NCBI RefSeq assembly: GCF_963678635.1
Contig: NC_087069.1
Coordinates: forward strand, 21,837,138-21,901,137
Length of the DNA: 64,000 bases
Direction of reading: 5' to 3'
From: Symsagittifera roscoffensis
Lineage: Eukaryota; Xenacoelomorpha; Acoela; Convolutidae
Shown: in pieces, positions 46,979 through 57,226 of the stretch
Layout of the letters: each line of letters begins with the position of its first letter
Numbering within the stretch: the first letter of the stretch is position 1
Notes under the pieces: generated by a model
Seen by the model: the letters and a program-made list of their open reading frames with translations, nothing else
The model's database searches: none
What the model was told of the DNA's origin: nothing
Made by a program: the position numbers and the translations under genes

Positions 46979-47650
46979 ATCCCGAAGCAGTCGAGGCGGT
47001 CTTGACCTGGAAGGCACCTAAAACAGATACAGAACTGATGAGCTTTTCGGGGTTTGATAACTATTATCGAGAGTTAATCAAGGGATACGCCGATAAGATA
47101 TACCCATGCAGCAGTTGGTGAGAAATAAAGGCAAACATTTTAATTGGACCGAAGAGGCACAAGTTTCATTTGAAAACATTAAACGTGAAATTTGCGAGGC
47201 ACCGGTCTTTGGCATGCCAACAGAGAAGGGCATGTTTGTGTTAGACACGGATGCATCAGTGGTTGCGATATCAGGCATACTTCACTAGGAGAAAGAGTGG
47301 AACGCGAGAACGGTTCACCGTCTGATAGCCTATGAAAATAAGGTTCTGAGCGATATTGAGATGAAGTACGGCACACCAAAAGTTGAAATTTTTGCGGTGA
47401 TCACTTTCGTGGAAAAATACTGGGCCTACTTGGGGAGTGCTCCCTTCAAGTTGCATGTGGAGAATCGTGCCCTTGCCTGGCTGAAAACCTATTCGATGGA
47501 CCAAAGTTGTATTGGTCATTGGAGCGTGCGCCTGGATGGATACCACATGATCATAGAGCACGGTACCCCTGACTAGCACCAGATCAGGCAGAAATCAAAG
47601 ACGGATTTTCATTTCTAGATAAGGAGACCTACGATAATCTACAACTCACC
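46976..47650 (+). pseudogene. RT connection and RNase H domain of element C
   Basis: TDTELMSFSGFDNYYRELIKG, then ORF 47106-47288 with WTEEAQVSFENIKREI and the RNase H start MFVLDTDASVVAISGILH (Asp of TDAS). ORF 47361-47576 has GTPKVEIFAVITFVEKYWAYL and VENRALAWLKTYS, where the usual Asp of the third motif reads Glu. Fragments of the downstream linker follow. Stops between the ORFs inactivate it. Confidence 0.85.
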
Positions 47651-48720
47651 AGGTGGGTGGACAAGTCAGGGCGCCCCATACCAGGACACCCTGAAATTCC
47701 TGTGGAGACGGCCACTGAAATAAAGGTATTGGTCAGGGGCGATCCTGTCCCGCTGCATCTGCTAGTCCGATCAAATCTGGGGCAGCACGAGCTTACCAGG
47801 CTGGGTATAAACAACATAGCTCTGCTAAATAGGACAGTGAACGCGGCGCTGGACGTCATGGGGGGAAGCTCCGTGTCTTGTTGAATAGATAAGTCGACAG
47901 GCATGATCGCGAGTGGATGGAAACCATCCAACGGTTGACCGTCACTGAGAGAACGGAGAAAAGGCAAGTGACAATTCGCTTGTCAAAGGCAAGAGACAAT
48001 TGAACGGGATTGCCGGTCGATAGTGAACCAGCTGGTGAACTCAATGCTGAAGGATGTCTTGTTGAGGACTTCCTTCACAGAAAGTGGGACATCGACCCAG
48101 GTCCAAGCCACTGAAGAAGTCATGGTCAAGTCGAAATTCAGCTTCACGAGAAAAGCACAATTTACGTATGCAAGGGAAGAGTACGAACCGAGCTTGGATT
48201 GTTCATCCGAGGACGAGACAATGTCCGGAGAGTCAGGCACATTCGAGTCGGTACAGGACGACTTGTCCGGGGAGACAATGTTAGGACAACCAAAGGACAG
48301 AATGTTGTCCGGGGAGCCGGGTTCAAAGCGACCAAGGGACAAAGTTTTGTCTGGGGAGCCGAGAAACTTCACAGACAGATCGGAACATAATGATGTGGAA
48401 TCCATCGGCTCGACTGATGATTCGAGGCCCCTGTCCTGGGAGAACACATCGGAGACTACTTCCAATTCTGATGTTTTGGAGATTGCGATTCATTCCTTGT
48501 TGGTGAAAATGAAACATCGCGGGCTGGAACGAGAAGTGCATCAGGACCCGGACAGAGACAGGTACGCCTCTGATGAGGAGGGCACTGTAGTGGACAATGC
48601 CGCAGATGAGCTTGAGCTGACAGCGGTGTCAAAACGCCCAACCTTCTTACTGCCACATGGTACGGTCGTCCGTACCAATCTGGAGCCATCTGTGCATCTG
48701 TGCAGGAAGCAACACCGTTG
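47651..48720 (+). pseudogene. Acidic insertion between RNase H and integrase of element C, with LSGE repeats
   Basis: ORF 47657-47884 (PIPGHPEIPVETATEIKVLV) is an ordered linker. ORF 48023-48721 (232 codons) is acidic and Ser/Asp/Glu-rich, and contains four copies of an (M/L)SGE(S/T/P) motif at about 48222, 48268, 48307 and 48349, spaced about 13-15 codons. Two of the copies are preceded by Pro-Lys/Arg-Asp-type words. Such a long acidic repeat segment between RNase H and integrase is unusual. It could be a disordered tether or spacer. Function unknown. Confidence 0.55.
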
Positions 48721-50141
48721 AAGAAGATATGGTGTGTCAAGTTGATGGATGATGCCCATGCCCCGGAGGTAATAAGCGGACAATTGAACGTGGTAAAGAC
48801 ATATCTAAGAGCCAGATACCGGCTGTCGGATCTCCTAAGGGCTCAACGAAATGATAGAATGACGAGCAATCTAAAAAGATGGATCGAGAACAGGGCACCT
48901 GACAAAGGAGATTTAGAGGAAGACAGCTATAAGATCTTGAAGCAGTTTTAAATGCAGATAAAATATTTGTTGTACCTGAACAAAGACGGAATCGTAGCCT
49001 GCAAACGCAAGGGAGAGGACAAGGTCCTTCAAAAGTATAATTCATTAGTGTTGCCACAGTTATACCAGACCGGATTGCTCTTTCATTCACATGATCAGAT
49101 AGCCATCAAGGCGTGGAAAAAGTGTACAACAGGATACAGAAACGATTCGAATGGCCTGGTTTCAAGAAGGCGTGTAAAAAGTGGATCTACGCATGCTTGT
49201 AGTGTCAACAGGCGAAGGATCCCAGAAAACCAAGGTTCCCTCTGCAGTCAATAGAGTCATCGGGATTCAAGGAAAAAGTGCAAATTGATCATCAGAAGAT
49301 ATGAATGACAGCCACGGGCTACAATCAGGTGCTGGTAATGATCGATCATTTCACGAAATATGCAGAGGCAGCCCCCTGCATGACAGCATCAGCGGAAGAA
49401 ACGTGCGATCACTTGATAAACGTGTGAAAAGCGAGGCACTGCTGCCCCATCACAATCCAATCGGACAATGGCAAAGCATTCGTGGGCGATCTAACGAAGG
49501 AGTTAATGAAGAGATTGCAGGTGGCACAGGCCCACTCGACCACTTATCACCCACAAACGAATGGCCTAGTTGAAAGGCAAAATCGCACGCCGGTATCCAT
49601 TTTGGGAGTTTATTGCTCACGCTACATGGATGACTGGGATAGACACTTGCCGCAAGTGATGGGCGCTTACAACAGCACAGAGCATTCCACCACGAGAATA
49701 AGTCCGCATATGATGCTAACTGGTCACGAAAATCTCTCTCGTTTACGTTCTTCTACACTGAGTTTGAAGGGAAGAAAACAGCACCACAAACGTACGTGCG
49801 GGATGTTATCAGAAGGCAGCAGGACCTCAATGACTTATGCAGGAGGAACACGCAACAGGCGCAAATTAGACAAAAAAGGAGATTTGATAAAAGGACTGCA
49901 GATGCAAAAACCTATTCAGTCGGCGATTACGTCTGGGTATTCCAGGAAGTATTTCCACCAAAAGGAACCAAAAAATCATTTTAAAAAATGGCGCGGCCCA
50001 TTTCAAATAACAGAATTGCATCAAAGAGGTCGTTTTTATCGATTGAGCACCGGAAGAGCAGCTCATTACGAAAACATCAAACTGCACAATGCCTCATCAG
50101 AGGACTGGTGCATCCCAGCGGACATGCAGGGGGGAAACTAA
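48700..50141 (+). pseudogene. Integrase of element C
   Basis: An N-terminal part (ORF 48700-48951, IWCVKLMDDAHAPEVISGQ) and a His-containing zinc region (LLFHSHDQIA near 49078) with IQKRFEWPGFKKACKKW in a shifted frame. Core: VLVMIDHFTKYAEAAP (first Asp near 49345), SDNGKAF (Asp codon 49464-49466) and NGLVERQN (Glu codon 49572-49574), with exactly 35 residues between them. C-terminal module: GDYVWVFQEVFPPKG then KKWRGPFQITELHQRGRFYRL, a GPY/F-type domain, ending near 50141. All catalytic residues are kept, but across several frames. Confidence 0.88.
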
Positions 50142-50207
50142 TTGATTGTGGATCCTGCTTGTGAAGTGAATGAAAGAGGTGCGCGCGACTAAAACGACGG
50201 GAATGAG

Positions 50208-50867
50208 GTGGTAGATAATTGCGATCTGCCACTGGACATGGAGTTAACCGAGCGAGTGGATGTGGACAACGAAACTCTTCCATATGCCGAAGAGGACTGG
50301 GACTGCCCAGATCAAACTGATATTGACAAAGAAGTACAACCTGAATTTCCTCTCACCATGGAAACACGCCAGAGCAAAAAAGGAAGGAACGAGAAGAAGT
50401 ACAACCCGTATGGCGAGGATTTCGTCATAGACAGGATAGTTTTAAGCGATATGATGGAGTCGCTGGTGGGACTGGATGAAGTAGCGGTGCCAAAAGAGGT
50501 CGACTTGGTCAATGACATAGATCACGATTGGATCGACGATCGCTCCGAACCGGAAGTAGAGTTCGAACCAGAGGTGGAGCAGACTCATGAGCGAGAACTA
50601 ACGAACTTGCGAGTCCTCGAATGGCTCCATGATATGTCAGCAGATCCTAAAGAGACAATCTTGACGATTCAGTTTGTCGGTAAATACGGCATCAAATATG
50701 TCAGCCATGACAATACCGAGTCCAACTGGGTCGCTCAACATGGCCCTCTTCGCGTTCCGCAATCCAACTTCCATCTGCTCGACTTTGGGCAATCGACGGG
50801 GACGTCGATGGATATTTTTGTCCGGGGTGGCGGTTGGACTCACCCACGCCGAAACCCTGATCATTAA
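50208..50867 (+). pseudogene. Acidic Pol tail ORF of element C
   Basis: A 219-codon frame. Residues 1-45 and 90-135 are strongly acidic, with a basic NEKKYNPYGEDF segment between. The region from residue about 140 (LRVLEWLHDMSADPKE) looks globular. A frame change near 50750 leads to GRRWIFLSGVAVGLTHAE (50674-50943), which continues towards the macro-like segment. May be the C-terminus of Pol or a separate protein. Family not recognised. Confidence 0.45.
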
Positions 50868-50989
50868 AAAATTGAAATTTGCGAGGGAAACCGGAAAACT
50901 GGAAACGGAAGGCGAGAACGCTAAAAAACCACCTTTTGGTTGAATTTTTGAATCTTTTTTTGACTTACCGAACCATTATTCAAACAACA

Positions 50990-51435
50990 TCGGGATAACG
51001 GACAGCGATTTCATACTCATGGAACGTACATGCGCTATAGCGATAACCGCGGATGTAAGCTTGAAAACAGCACTAGCGGCTGACTTTAAAGGAGAGTATA
51101 AGAATATCTAGTTTTTATGAAAACAGAGGCCTGGTGTGGGAGGGATGATAGCGCTGTTCCCTGTTGCATCACAGATACCAGGGAAATAATTGTGTTTCCT
51201 GGTTACTAAGGCCATTGAAAAGCAACACGTGAATCCAGAGAGCTTGATATTGGTCTTGACTCGACTTAGGGATTTTCTGGTTGAGAGAGGAGTGACCTCC
51301 CTCTCCTTACCAGTCTATGATCCCAGTAGGGGAAAGCTAAATCCGAGAGAGTTACATGCCCTTGTACACGTTATTTTTTCGGAAACTGACATAGAGGTTT
51401 ACTTACATAAAAAGTACTATCTGAGCATATGCTAG
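50990..51435 (+). pseudogene. Macro-domain-like segment in element C
   Basis: Reading one frame from 51001 through three stops (51109, 51118 and 51187) gives the strand/helix order of a macro domain of the OARD1/Poa1p type. The order is ILMERTCAIAITADVSL, then AADFKGEY, then PGVGGMIALFPVASQ, then CFLVTKAIEKQHVNPESL, then LTRLRDFLVERGVTSLSLPV, and a final IFSETDIEVYL strand. Macro domains bind ADP-ribose and some remove it from proteins. The loop normally carrying the Gly-rich/Asp catalytic signature after SLP reads YDPSRGKLN here, so binding may be lost or changed. The segment lies between integrase and the next ORF. The identification rests on pattern recognition only. Confidence 0.6.
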
Positions 51436-51883
51436 GAGTTGCATTCGACGATAAGTGGTTTTTATTAAGTTTATTTTATAGGTATTAGGATTAAGTTTTA
51501 GGTTAGCTACTAGGGATCATGCTTTTATGTAATAGTGTGAATGTGTGACGTTCATGTGTAATGTTATTGTTAGGGTATGTGATGTCTGTATCATAATGAC
51601 CTGGAACACTCCAGGTACTGAAGGTGAAAGCGCTCATTTGTGTTATCTTGATAAAGTTACATGTGGACGATCCATCTTGGTGCTAGTTTTTAAATCAATA
51701 ACAAAAGAGAATTTCAATGGATCGTTTTTGAAAGATGTGAATGATATTTTACCCTGGAATTGGAACGGCATGAATTGATGGTTTTAAGTCGTGACTTGCT
51801 TTTTAGATCTTGATTGATCCAATTTTGTTTATTGACTTTGACGAATCAGAAGGAACACGACGACGAGATATACACAATCGAAG
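51436..51883. other. Intergenic stretch within element C
   Basis: About 450 bp with lower GC content between the macro-like segment and the next ORF. One chance 77-codon frame (51545-51778) is present. It might be a leader or promoter for the downstream ORF block. Nothing specific seen. Confidence 0.4.
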
Positions 51884-52723
51884 ATGGGTGACACGAATGA
51901 TTTGATGGAATTCTTCTCAGCGAGTCTAGGAGCGACTCTGGACGAGATATATCAGCGGCTGATTGACTGTGAATTTACACAAGAAGACCCGGGATTGGCG
52001 ATGTTTGTGGTGGCGCTGCTCAATGCGTTAGGACGAGAGGGTCGAGGGAATCGCCCCACGGAAGTGGTGTTGATGATGGCCTTCGGTGAGTCCGGGACCG
52101 CCGAGAGAGGACAAAACCAACTGATGAGGTGGCGGCGAGGTGAATTGTCTGGCCACGACTTGGCTCGTGAGCCAGGACTAGGCGAGCAGAGGGATCACCG
52201 GCTAGGTGAGATGCCCTTACCTGTTCAATTTGTGCAGCCGCTCATCGGAGCAAAAAAAACACGTGATGGGCCGGGTGCTCCTCCACTGAAGAGAATGAGG
52301 ATGAACGAGATAGAGATCCAGACCTCGGAGACGATTGAGACGCTGGAGAAGAAGTATAATGATAAGAACGAGCTGTGTGCCAAGCTGCAGGAGTACAGGT
52401 CAATAGCTCGAGAAAGAAACGGATGGAAAAAGAAGTTCGAAGATCTGCAACTTGCCTTCAAGGAAGAAGAGATGGAGCCAAGGAAGAGAAGGGTGAGCCA
52501 AGTGTCACCGGAGGTTCTGGCGACGATGAACTCCTCGGAGGGATCCAGGGACACACGTCCCAGGACGAAGGCACAGGAGCTGTGCGAACCGAGAGAGCCC
52601 GAGGTTCCTCAGAAGACATCACAGTCTGCTCCGAACGCGAGAAACACGATACCGGATCCTTCAGACTCTGGCTCCCCAGTTTCAAGAGCCGTTCAATCAG
52701 GTGGCCAGATCAGCAATGAATGA
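51884..52723 (+). CDS. Coiled-coil ORF upstream of SGNH domain in element C
   Basis: An open 279-codon frame from ATG 51884 (MGDTNDLMEFFSASLGATLD). Residues 1-60 are helical. Residues about 145-200 (ETIETLEKKYNDKNELCAKL and following, rich in Glu/Lys with Leu spacing) form a likely coiled coil. A basic KRRVSQVSP segment and a Ser/Pro/Arg-rich tail follow. It overlaps the next ORF by 23 bp in another frame, where one base lost or gained would fuse it to the SGNH domain. Coiled coil plus esterase recalls ORF1 proteins of some non-LTR elements, but the setting here is an LTR-type element. Confidence 0.5.
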   Translation: MGDTNDLMEFFSASLGATLDEIYQRLIDCEFTQEDPGLAMFVVALLNALGREGRGNRPTEVVLMMAFGESGTAERGQNQLMRWRRGELSGHDLAREPGLGEQRDHRLGEMPLPVQFVQPLIGAKKTRDGPGAPPLKRMRMNEIEIQTSETIETLEKKYNDKNELCAKLQEYRSIARERNGWKKKFEDLQLAFKEEEMEPRKRRVSQVSPEVLATMNSSEGSRDTRPRTKAQELCEPREPEVPQKTSQSAPNARNTIPDPSDSGSPVSRAVQSGGQISNE

Positions 52724-53704
52724 GATCAACAGGACCACTGGCCGGACGCTGAGTAGGGTCGTCACTTCCCAACGCCTTGATCGTTCTTCGAGTAGTTCGG
52801 AGCAAATACCTCGAGGCATTGTACCGACGGGAACTCGCATATTGCATATCAGAAAGAACCTAGCGGTACGCAACCTGTTCGTGCAAGTAACCGCTGAGCA
52901 TCCTGGAGCTTGTTCGAATGGCATGAGCTGGAACCCTGCCATAAGCAACCAAGTAATTCCCCCAGGGAGTCGTCATTTGGTTGTTGGAGATAGTTTAGTG
53001 AGGAATCTGAACGAGATCTTTGTCAACGGTCAGACTACTGTTCTATCTTTTGGAGGAGCTTCCGTGGCTCAGGTCATTAAGATGATGGAGTTCCAGGGCG
53101 AGGATCACCTAGACGCGTTGGTGGTAATGCTCGAGTCCAATGACGTCTCGAGGGTCCTGTAACCCCAGAGGTCAAGTTGGAGCCCCTACTGGTCTACCTT
53201 CTGAATAAACTGAAGGAGAAATACAGGCCCAGACTCGTGGTGCTGTGCACGATACCGCAGAACCCGAAGGTGGGCACGCCGGTGGCGGATTTTGTGAACG
53301 GCAACGTGGCCCGGTGGAACAAGATGACCCGCAGTCTGGTGAGAAGCAATCCCAGCGAGCTGAGACTCATGGATCTTGAGAACGTGCTGCGCACGATTGA
53401 TCATCTCGCGCTCACCAGAGATGGTATACACTTCAACACCCAGCAAGGGAGACGCTGGATATACGACGTCTTTCAGACGCAGATAGGGGAAATGGAGCAA
53501 GAATTGAGAACAACCAGCTCACTGGCTCGGACCAGTTCTGCTGGAGGAGGCAGAGCGAGAGGTATTGTGCCGGAATCACTCGCTAATCGCCTCGGGCCCC
53601 TGGCAATGGAAACGGGTCCAGACGATCCCGTTGCTCCACGCTCAGATGTGAGAGAAAGTTTGGGGACTGCTCCTCCCACTAGAAGACAGCCGTTGGAGAG
53701 CTGA
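52701..53704 (+). pseudogene. SGNH/GDSL-hydrolase-like domain of element C
   Basis: ORF 52701-53162 has block I HLVVGDSLVRNL (Ser codon 52992-52994), a Gly block LSFGGASVAQV and block III VVMLESNDVSR (Asn codon 53139-53141). After a stop and frameshift at about 53160, ORF 53177-53704 has LVVLCTIPQNP and block V TRDGIHFNTQQGRRW (Asp codon 53420-53422, His codon 53429-53431). Ser, Gly, Asn and Asp-x-x-His of the SGNH hydrolase family are all present in order and at normal spacing. Such enzymes are esterases or lipases. The frameshift separates Ser from Asp/His, so this copy is inactive. A Ser/Arg/Pro-rich tail follows. Confidence 0.75.
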
Positions 53705-55128
53705 CTTGAGAGATCGGTTTGTCAGAACCAGACTAATTTCCAGACCGTGTCTAGTACGATTAACCCGCCTGCCGCGGCAACTCTTGCCTCTCCAGCAAGC
53801 CCATCGACGAGCGCCGCGCCGTAGGAAGGAGTCGAGCCAAGCAGCGTGCTGCTTTGGAACCGTTCAGACCCCAGCGGTTGGGGACAATACAAAACGGACT
53901 TGTCAAAGAAAATGACCATGAGCACTTTGACGTGTCGCGTGGATGCAAGGAGGTTGATGGGTGAAGATGATCCCACAGTGTCGGGATTATAACGAATACC
54001 GGGCGTGGACTGGCTGTTAGCGGAACAAGAACAGTTTAGCTCCGCGACTACGCTCAGGTTCGTGGACCTGGATGGATTGCCTCAAGACAATAACTTTGGG
54101 CCCTTGAATACCCGATCTCTTACGGACGTCCGTCGGAGAGCCAGGGAGTTGACACCATCTTCTCAAAAGAGCAAGTTTCTGGCGGAGAATAGGCCCAATA
54201 ACAAGCACCACAAGCTGTATAGGCAGTTCACCGCCAGGCGCCTGGTGAGTACTCGAGAGACTATCCCCGAGCGACCTCGGTGGAGGGGGACGATAGGAGA
54301 TAAGCGGGACTGAAGGCACCAGTGGGTGACAGCCTGTTTGCTGCCTATGATCCTTTGGATATAAAGGCTGTCAAGTATCTGATTGTTGCCAGTTCAGACT
54401 ATCTCTACTTGCCCCGTTCTCTCTTTTGGCCGTATTGACAGCGCCTAAGTAAGACTGGGGACAATCAGCAGGCATGACGATAAGCGTGCGGAGGACGATC
54501 AGCATGGACCCGCATGTGATAATAATTGCCGGCTCGAATGACCACTGGCAGAGTAGAGGGTTGTTGTCCCGTCTGACGGATGGGTCAATCCCGAGCAATG
54601 AAGTCATAGGAGAATATATAATGACGTTGCTCTCAGCCATGGCCGAGGTGGAGGCATCAGTGCAGCGACACTTCACCAGGAATTTAGTGAAGATCATTTT
54701 TGGTATTATCACCGGGGTATGCCACATTGCCATAACCCCTACATTTTGTGTACACGATGGTCACATCTCTAGCTGAGGGACGATTCAGCGTGATAATACC
54801 TACGCCGAACAGGATGGTGGATCCTAATAACTATTAACAACCCCGCTCTGAGTTTCCTGCCATCTGGTCTGACATTTCCAATGCCATCCAGGGATTCAAG
54901 GATTGCAGCACAACTCGGTTAGTGCTGGATGAAGTCCTGGGGTTGGAGCTGTCCAACTTCACCAGTTTACTGAAGTTAATGCCAGGGGTAGATGATGATC
55001 ACTTGTTAGTACAACAGGTAGTAAATGACCTCTGGTTCAGACAGATGGATTACGCGAGAAAAAAACAGGGGAGGACGGTTAGAAGGAATATGAAATCGGC
55101 GGAGGAGGACCTCATGGCGTTGGCCTAG
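53705..55128 (+). pseudogene. Second GDS/GSND-containing region of element C
   Basis: ORF 54005-54313 (FVDLDGLPQDNNFGPLNTRS, Arg-rich end) is followed in another frame by PVGDSLFAAYDPLDIKAVKY (Ser codon about 54331). ORF 54474-54776 then has DPHVIIIAGSNDHWQSRGLL. GDS and GSND about 65 codons apart suggest a second SGNH-like fold, although no Asp-x-x-His block was found. ORF 54922-55128 (LDEVLGLELSNFTSLLKL, basic end RRNMKSAEEDLMALA) is the helical C-terminal part. It follows directly on the first SGNH region. Stops and shifts throughout. Confidence 0.5.
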
Positions 55129-55325
55129 ATGACGAAGCCACATGCCAATGCATGGTTGTGCTTGTCGCCAAGAGTGTGTACCTTGGGAGAAGACGCGTTC
55201 GATCATGCACCGGCGGTGATCAAGGAGATACTAACTACAAAAAACTTGCTCAACGAGAGGGAGTTAGCCGGAGGCATGATGTTGCAATTGATGCAGGACA
55301 TGAAAACGATATCATTAGATAGATT

Positions 55326-55471
55326 CACGAGGGCACAATATGAGAGATCAGACGCTATCTTGGGTGGAAAAGGAGTGGGATGGACGAGGGCACAATATCA
55401 CGAGGGCACAATATGAGAGATCAGACGCTATCTTGGGTGGAATAGGAGTGGAATGGACGCCATCCTTCCTG
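55326..55471. repeat. 73-bp tandem duplication in element C
   Basis: The segment starting CACGAGGGCACAATATGAG occurs at 55326 and again at 55399 with few differences. An extra partial GAGGGCACAATAT lies between them. A period of 73 is not a multiple of three, so it shifts the reading frame. Confidence 0.85.
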
Positions 55472-56222
55472 TCTTCGTGTTACCCGAGGGCATCCCAGAA
55501 TCTGATTGCGAGCTTTGTCAAGGACATCCGGAAACTATCGATTGGTCTGGTACTAGCACTGTACGTGACATTTGGTCACGAGAACTTTGTGAAAGGACCT
55601 GCGATTCTCCTAACTCAAGCGTTGGCGGACCTGAGACTGGATGGACTCCTTACCCTGATCGCCATGACATATGGTCGGTTGGGCGATTTGTTCGTGCTGT
55701 CACGTTAATCCGAACACCTCCAAGGAGCGAGTCGAGAACTCAAGGTGCAGTTGGAAACCGCCTCGTACAGGAAGATGAAGAACTGGAGGACACTCTTGCT
55801 CCAGTATCTCTTGCAACAGAATAGGAGTATAACAGGAGAGGACAAGGTGGCGACGGGAGCAAGTGAATGCAAACAGTATTGTGGCATGCCCTTACTGACA
55901 GATATGGCTGTAATGATGCGGATCGATCCGCTGGCTCTGGTCCATGGACTGAGGGAGTTCGTCACGGTGTTATACGGACCCGTGATGTCATTTGTGTTCC
56001 CGGACGTGCAAGTGAAGACATACAGGAACTCGGTAATGTATGTCAACTTAGTCTCGGTTGTGGATTGTTCCTTGCTGAAATGGGTGGAAAAGAAGGAGCT
56101 GAGAGGGTTGGCCAGTGACGACAGGCTACTCTGAAGGATAGCTGAGCCAGGATGGATGTTGATGGACTTCAACAACAACTTCAAGTGCCGAATGGGTGGC
56201 GAACTTTCCCATGTCCAGTTTA

Positions 56223-56260
56223 ATCCGAAGCTTTGGAATCTGTGACCCAAAGCTTCGGAT
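56223..56260. repeat. Perfect 14-bp inverted repeat in element C
   Basis: ATCCGAAGCTTTGG at 56223-56236 is the exact reverse complement of 56247-56260, with a 10-nt loop. Immediately after it, GGTTCAGGAGAGGCG occurs twice (about 56265-56299). Nothing links it to a known regulatory site. Confidence 0.8.
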
Positions 56261-56480
56261 CAAGGGTTCAGGAGAGGCGTGAATGGTTCAGGAGAGGCGA
56301 TGCGGGTCCCAGTTTGGCCGGAATCATAAGCACACGTTAAGGAGAAGCAGCAAGTGTGGCTTTCCGGGCCAGTCCGCTGCCGGACCAATGCCCCCGATAT
56401 TCACCGATAAGGAGGATGTTGTTGAGAGTCACGTCTCCTGTCATTGCCTCTCGCATCGGAGCGGCTCGTGATGCGGAGGA

Positions 56481-57226
56481 GAAAATATGGAGGTGGAGTG
56501 AAGGGATGGAGCCGCGCTTCATCTGTTGGAACGTTGCGGCCTTGCATACTTTCGATTTCACGTTTCCTGATGCATGGAGCCGGAAGAAGATCAAGGCACC
56601 ACCTTTCAGTATGCCAGTCCGTTGACGTGTGGAATGAAGTGTACACACCAGCAGATGATTGGTCACGGTTGAAGTGACCAAGAGAAATGAAGGTGATACT
56701 ATTGGAAGTGGCGAAGGACTGCAGAGGAGGTATGTACATGACGATAGACGAGCTGGCGCCATATGGCGACGAATCGGTAGAATTCCTGGTGAATGATGAG
56801 TTATTCTATCACGCAGGGGATCTGTCCGTACCGGCATGGCCGGATTCGGGCACGGACATGCGACAAGACCCTTTGGGACCTGGGCCGAGACCAGACACGA
56901 ACGATGACGAGCAGATGTATCAGGACGACGATCACACTGAGGAAAAGGGAGAGAAGTCGAATGGACTGGACCTAGGAGCGTTGGAGAGAGACTTGCTGGA
57001 ATACCAGTTCAGTGACGACGACGACGGAAATTTCGATGGAAATCTATTGCTGATGGCACCATCCTCGTCCATGTCCCCTACGAGGAAGGCACCGGCCAGT
57101 TTATCCCCAGTGGATCCAATGGGCCTGGCAATGGCTTACCGGAATAGGGACAAACCGAAACTGCTCCATGAGTCACCAAGGAGGAGAAGAATTGGCGAGA
57201 GTATCTTCCCTGAGCACGTTACCTGA
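56481..57226 (+). pseudogene. Unknown acidic ORF of element C (II)
   Basis: ORF 56687-57226 (179 codons) begins VILLEVAKDCRGGMYMTIDE. The middle is very acidic (Asp/Glu runs near residues 70-115) with Pro/Ser patches. The basic end reads HESPRRRRIGES. The upstream stretch (56481-56686) is coding-like in several frames (WNVAALHTFDFTFPDAWSRK). Family unknown. Confidence 0.4.

Larger units (their letters stand above)
55129..56480 (+). pseudogene. Unknown ORF fragments of element C (I)
   Basis: ORFs 55129-55416, 55453-55824 and 55745-56134 look like pieces of one protein broken by indels. Visible parts are helical, with a Cys pair in ESDCELCQGHPE, WTPYPDRHDIWSVGRFVRAV, and a hydrophobic stretch LREFVTVLYGPVMSFVFPDV. 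A 73-bp tandem duplication (from 55326) disturbs the frame. The Cys/Trp/His-containing part could be a small zinc-binding or structural protein. No family recognised. Confidence 0.4.
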
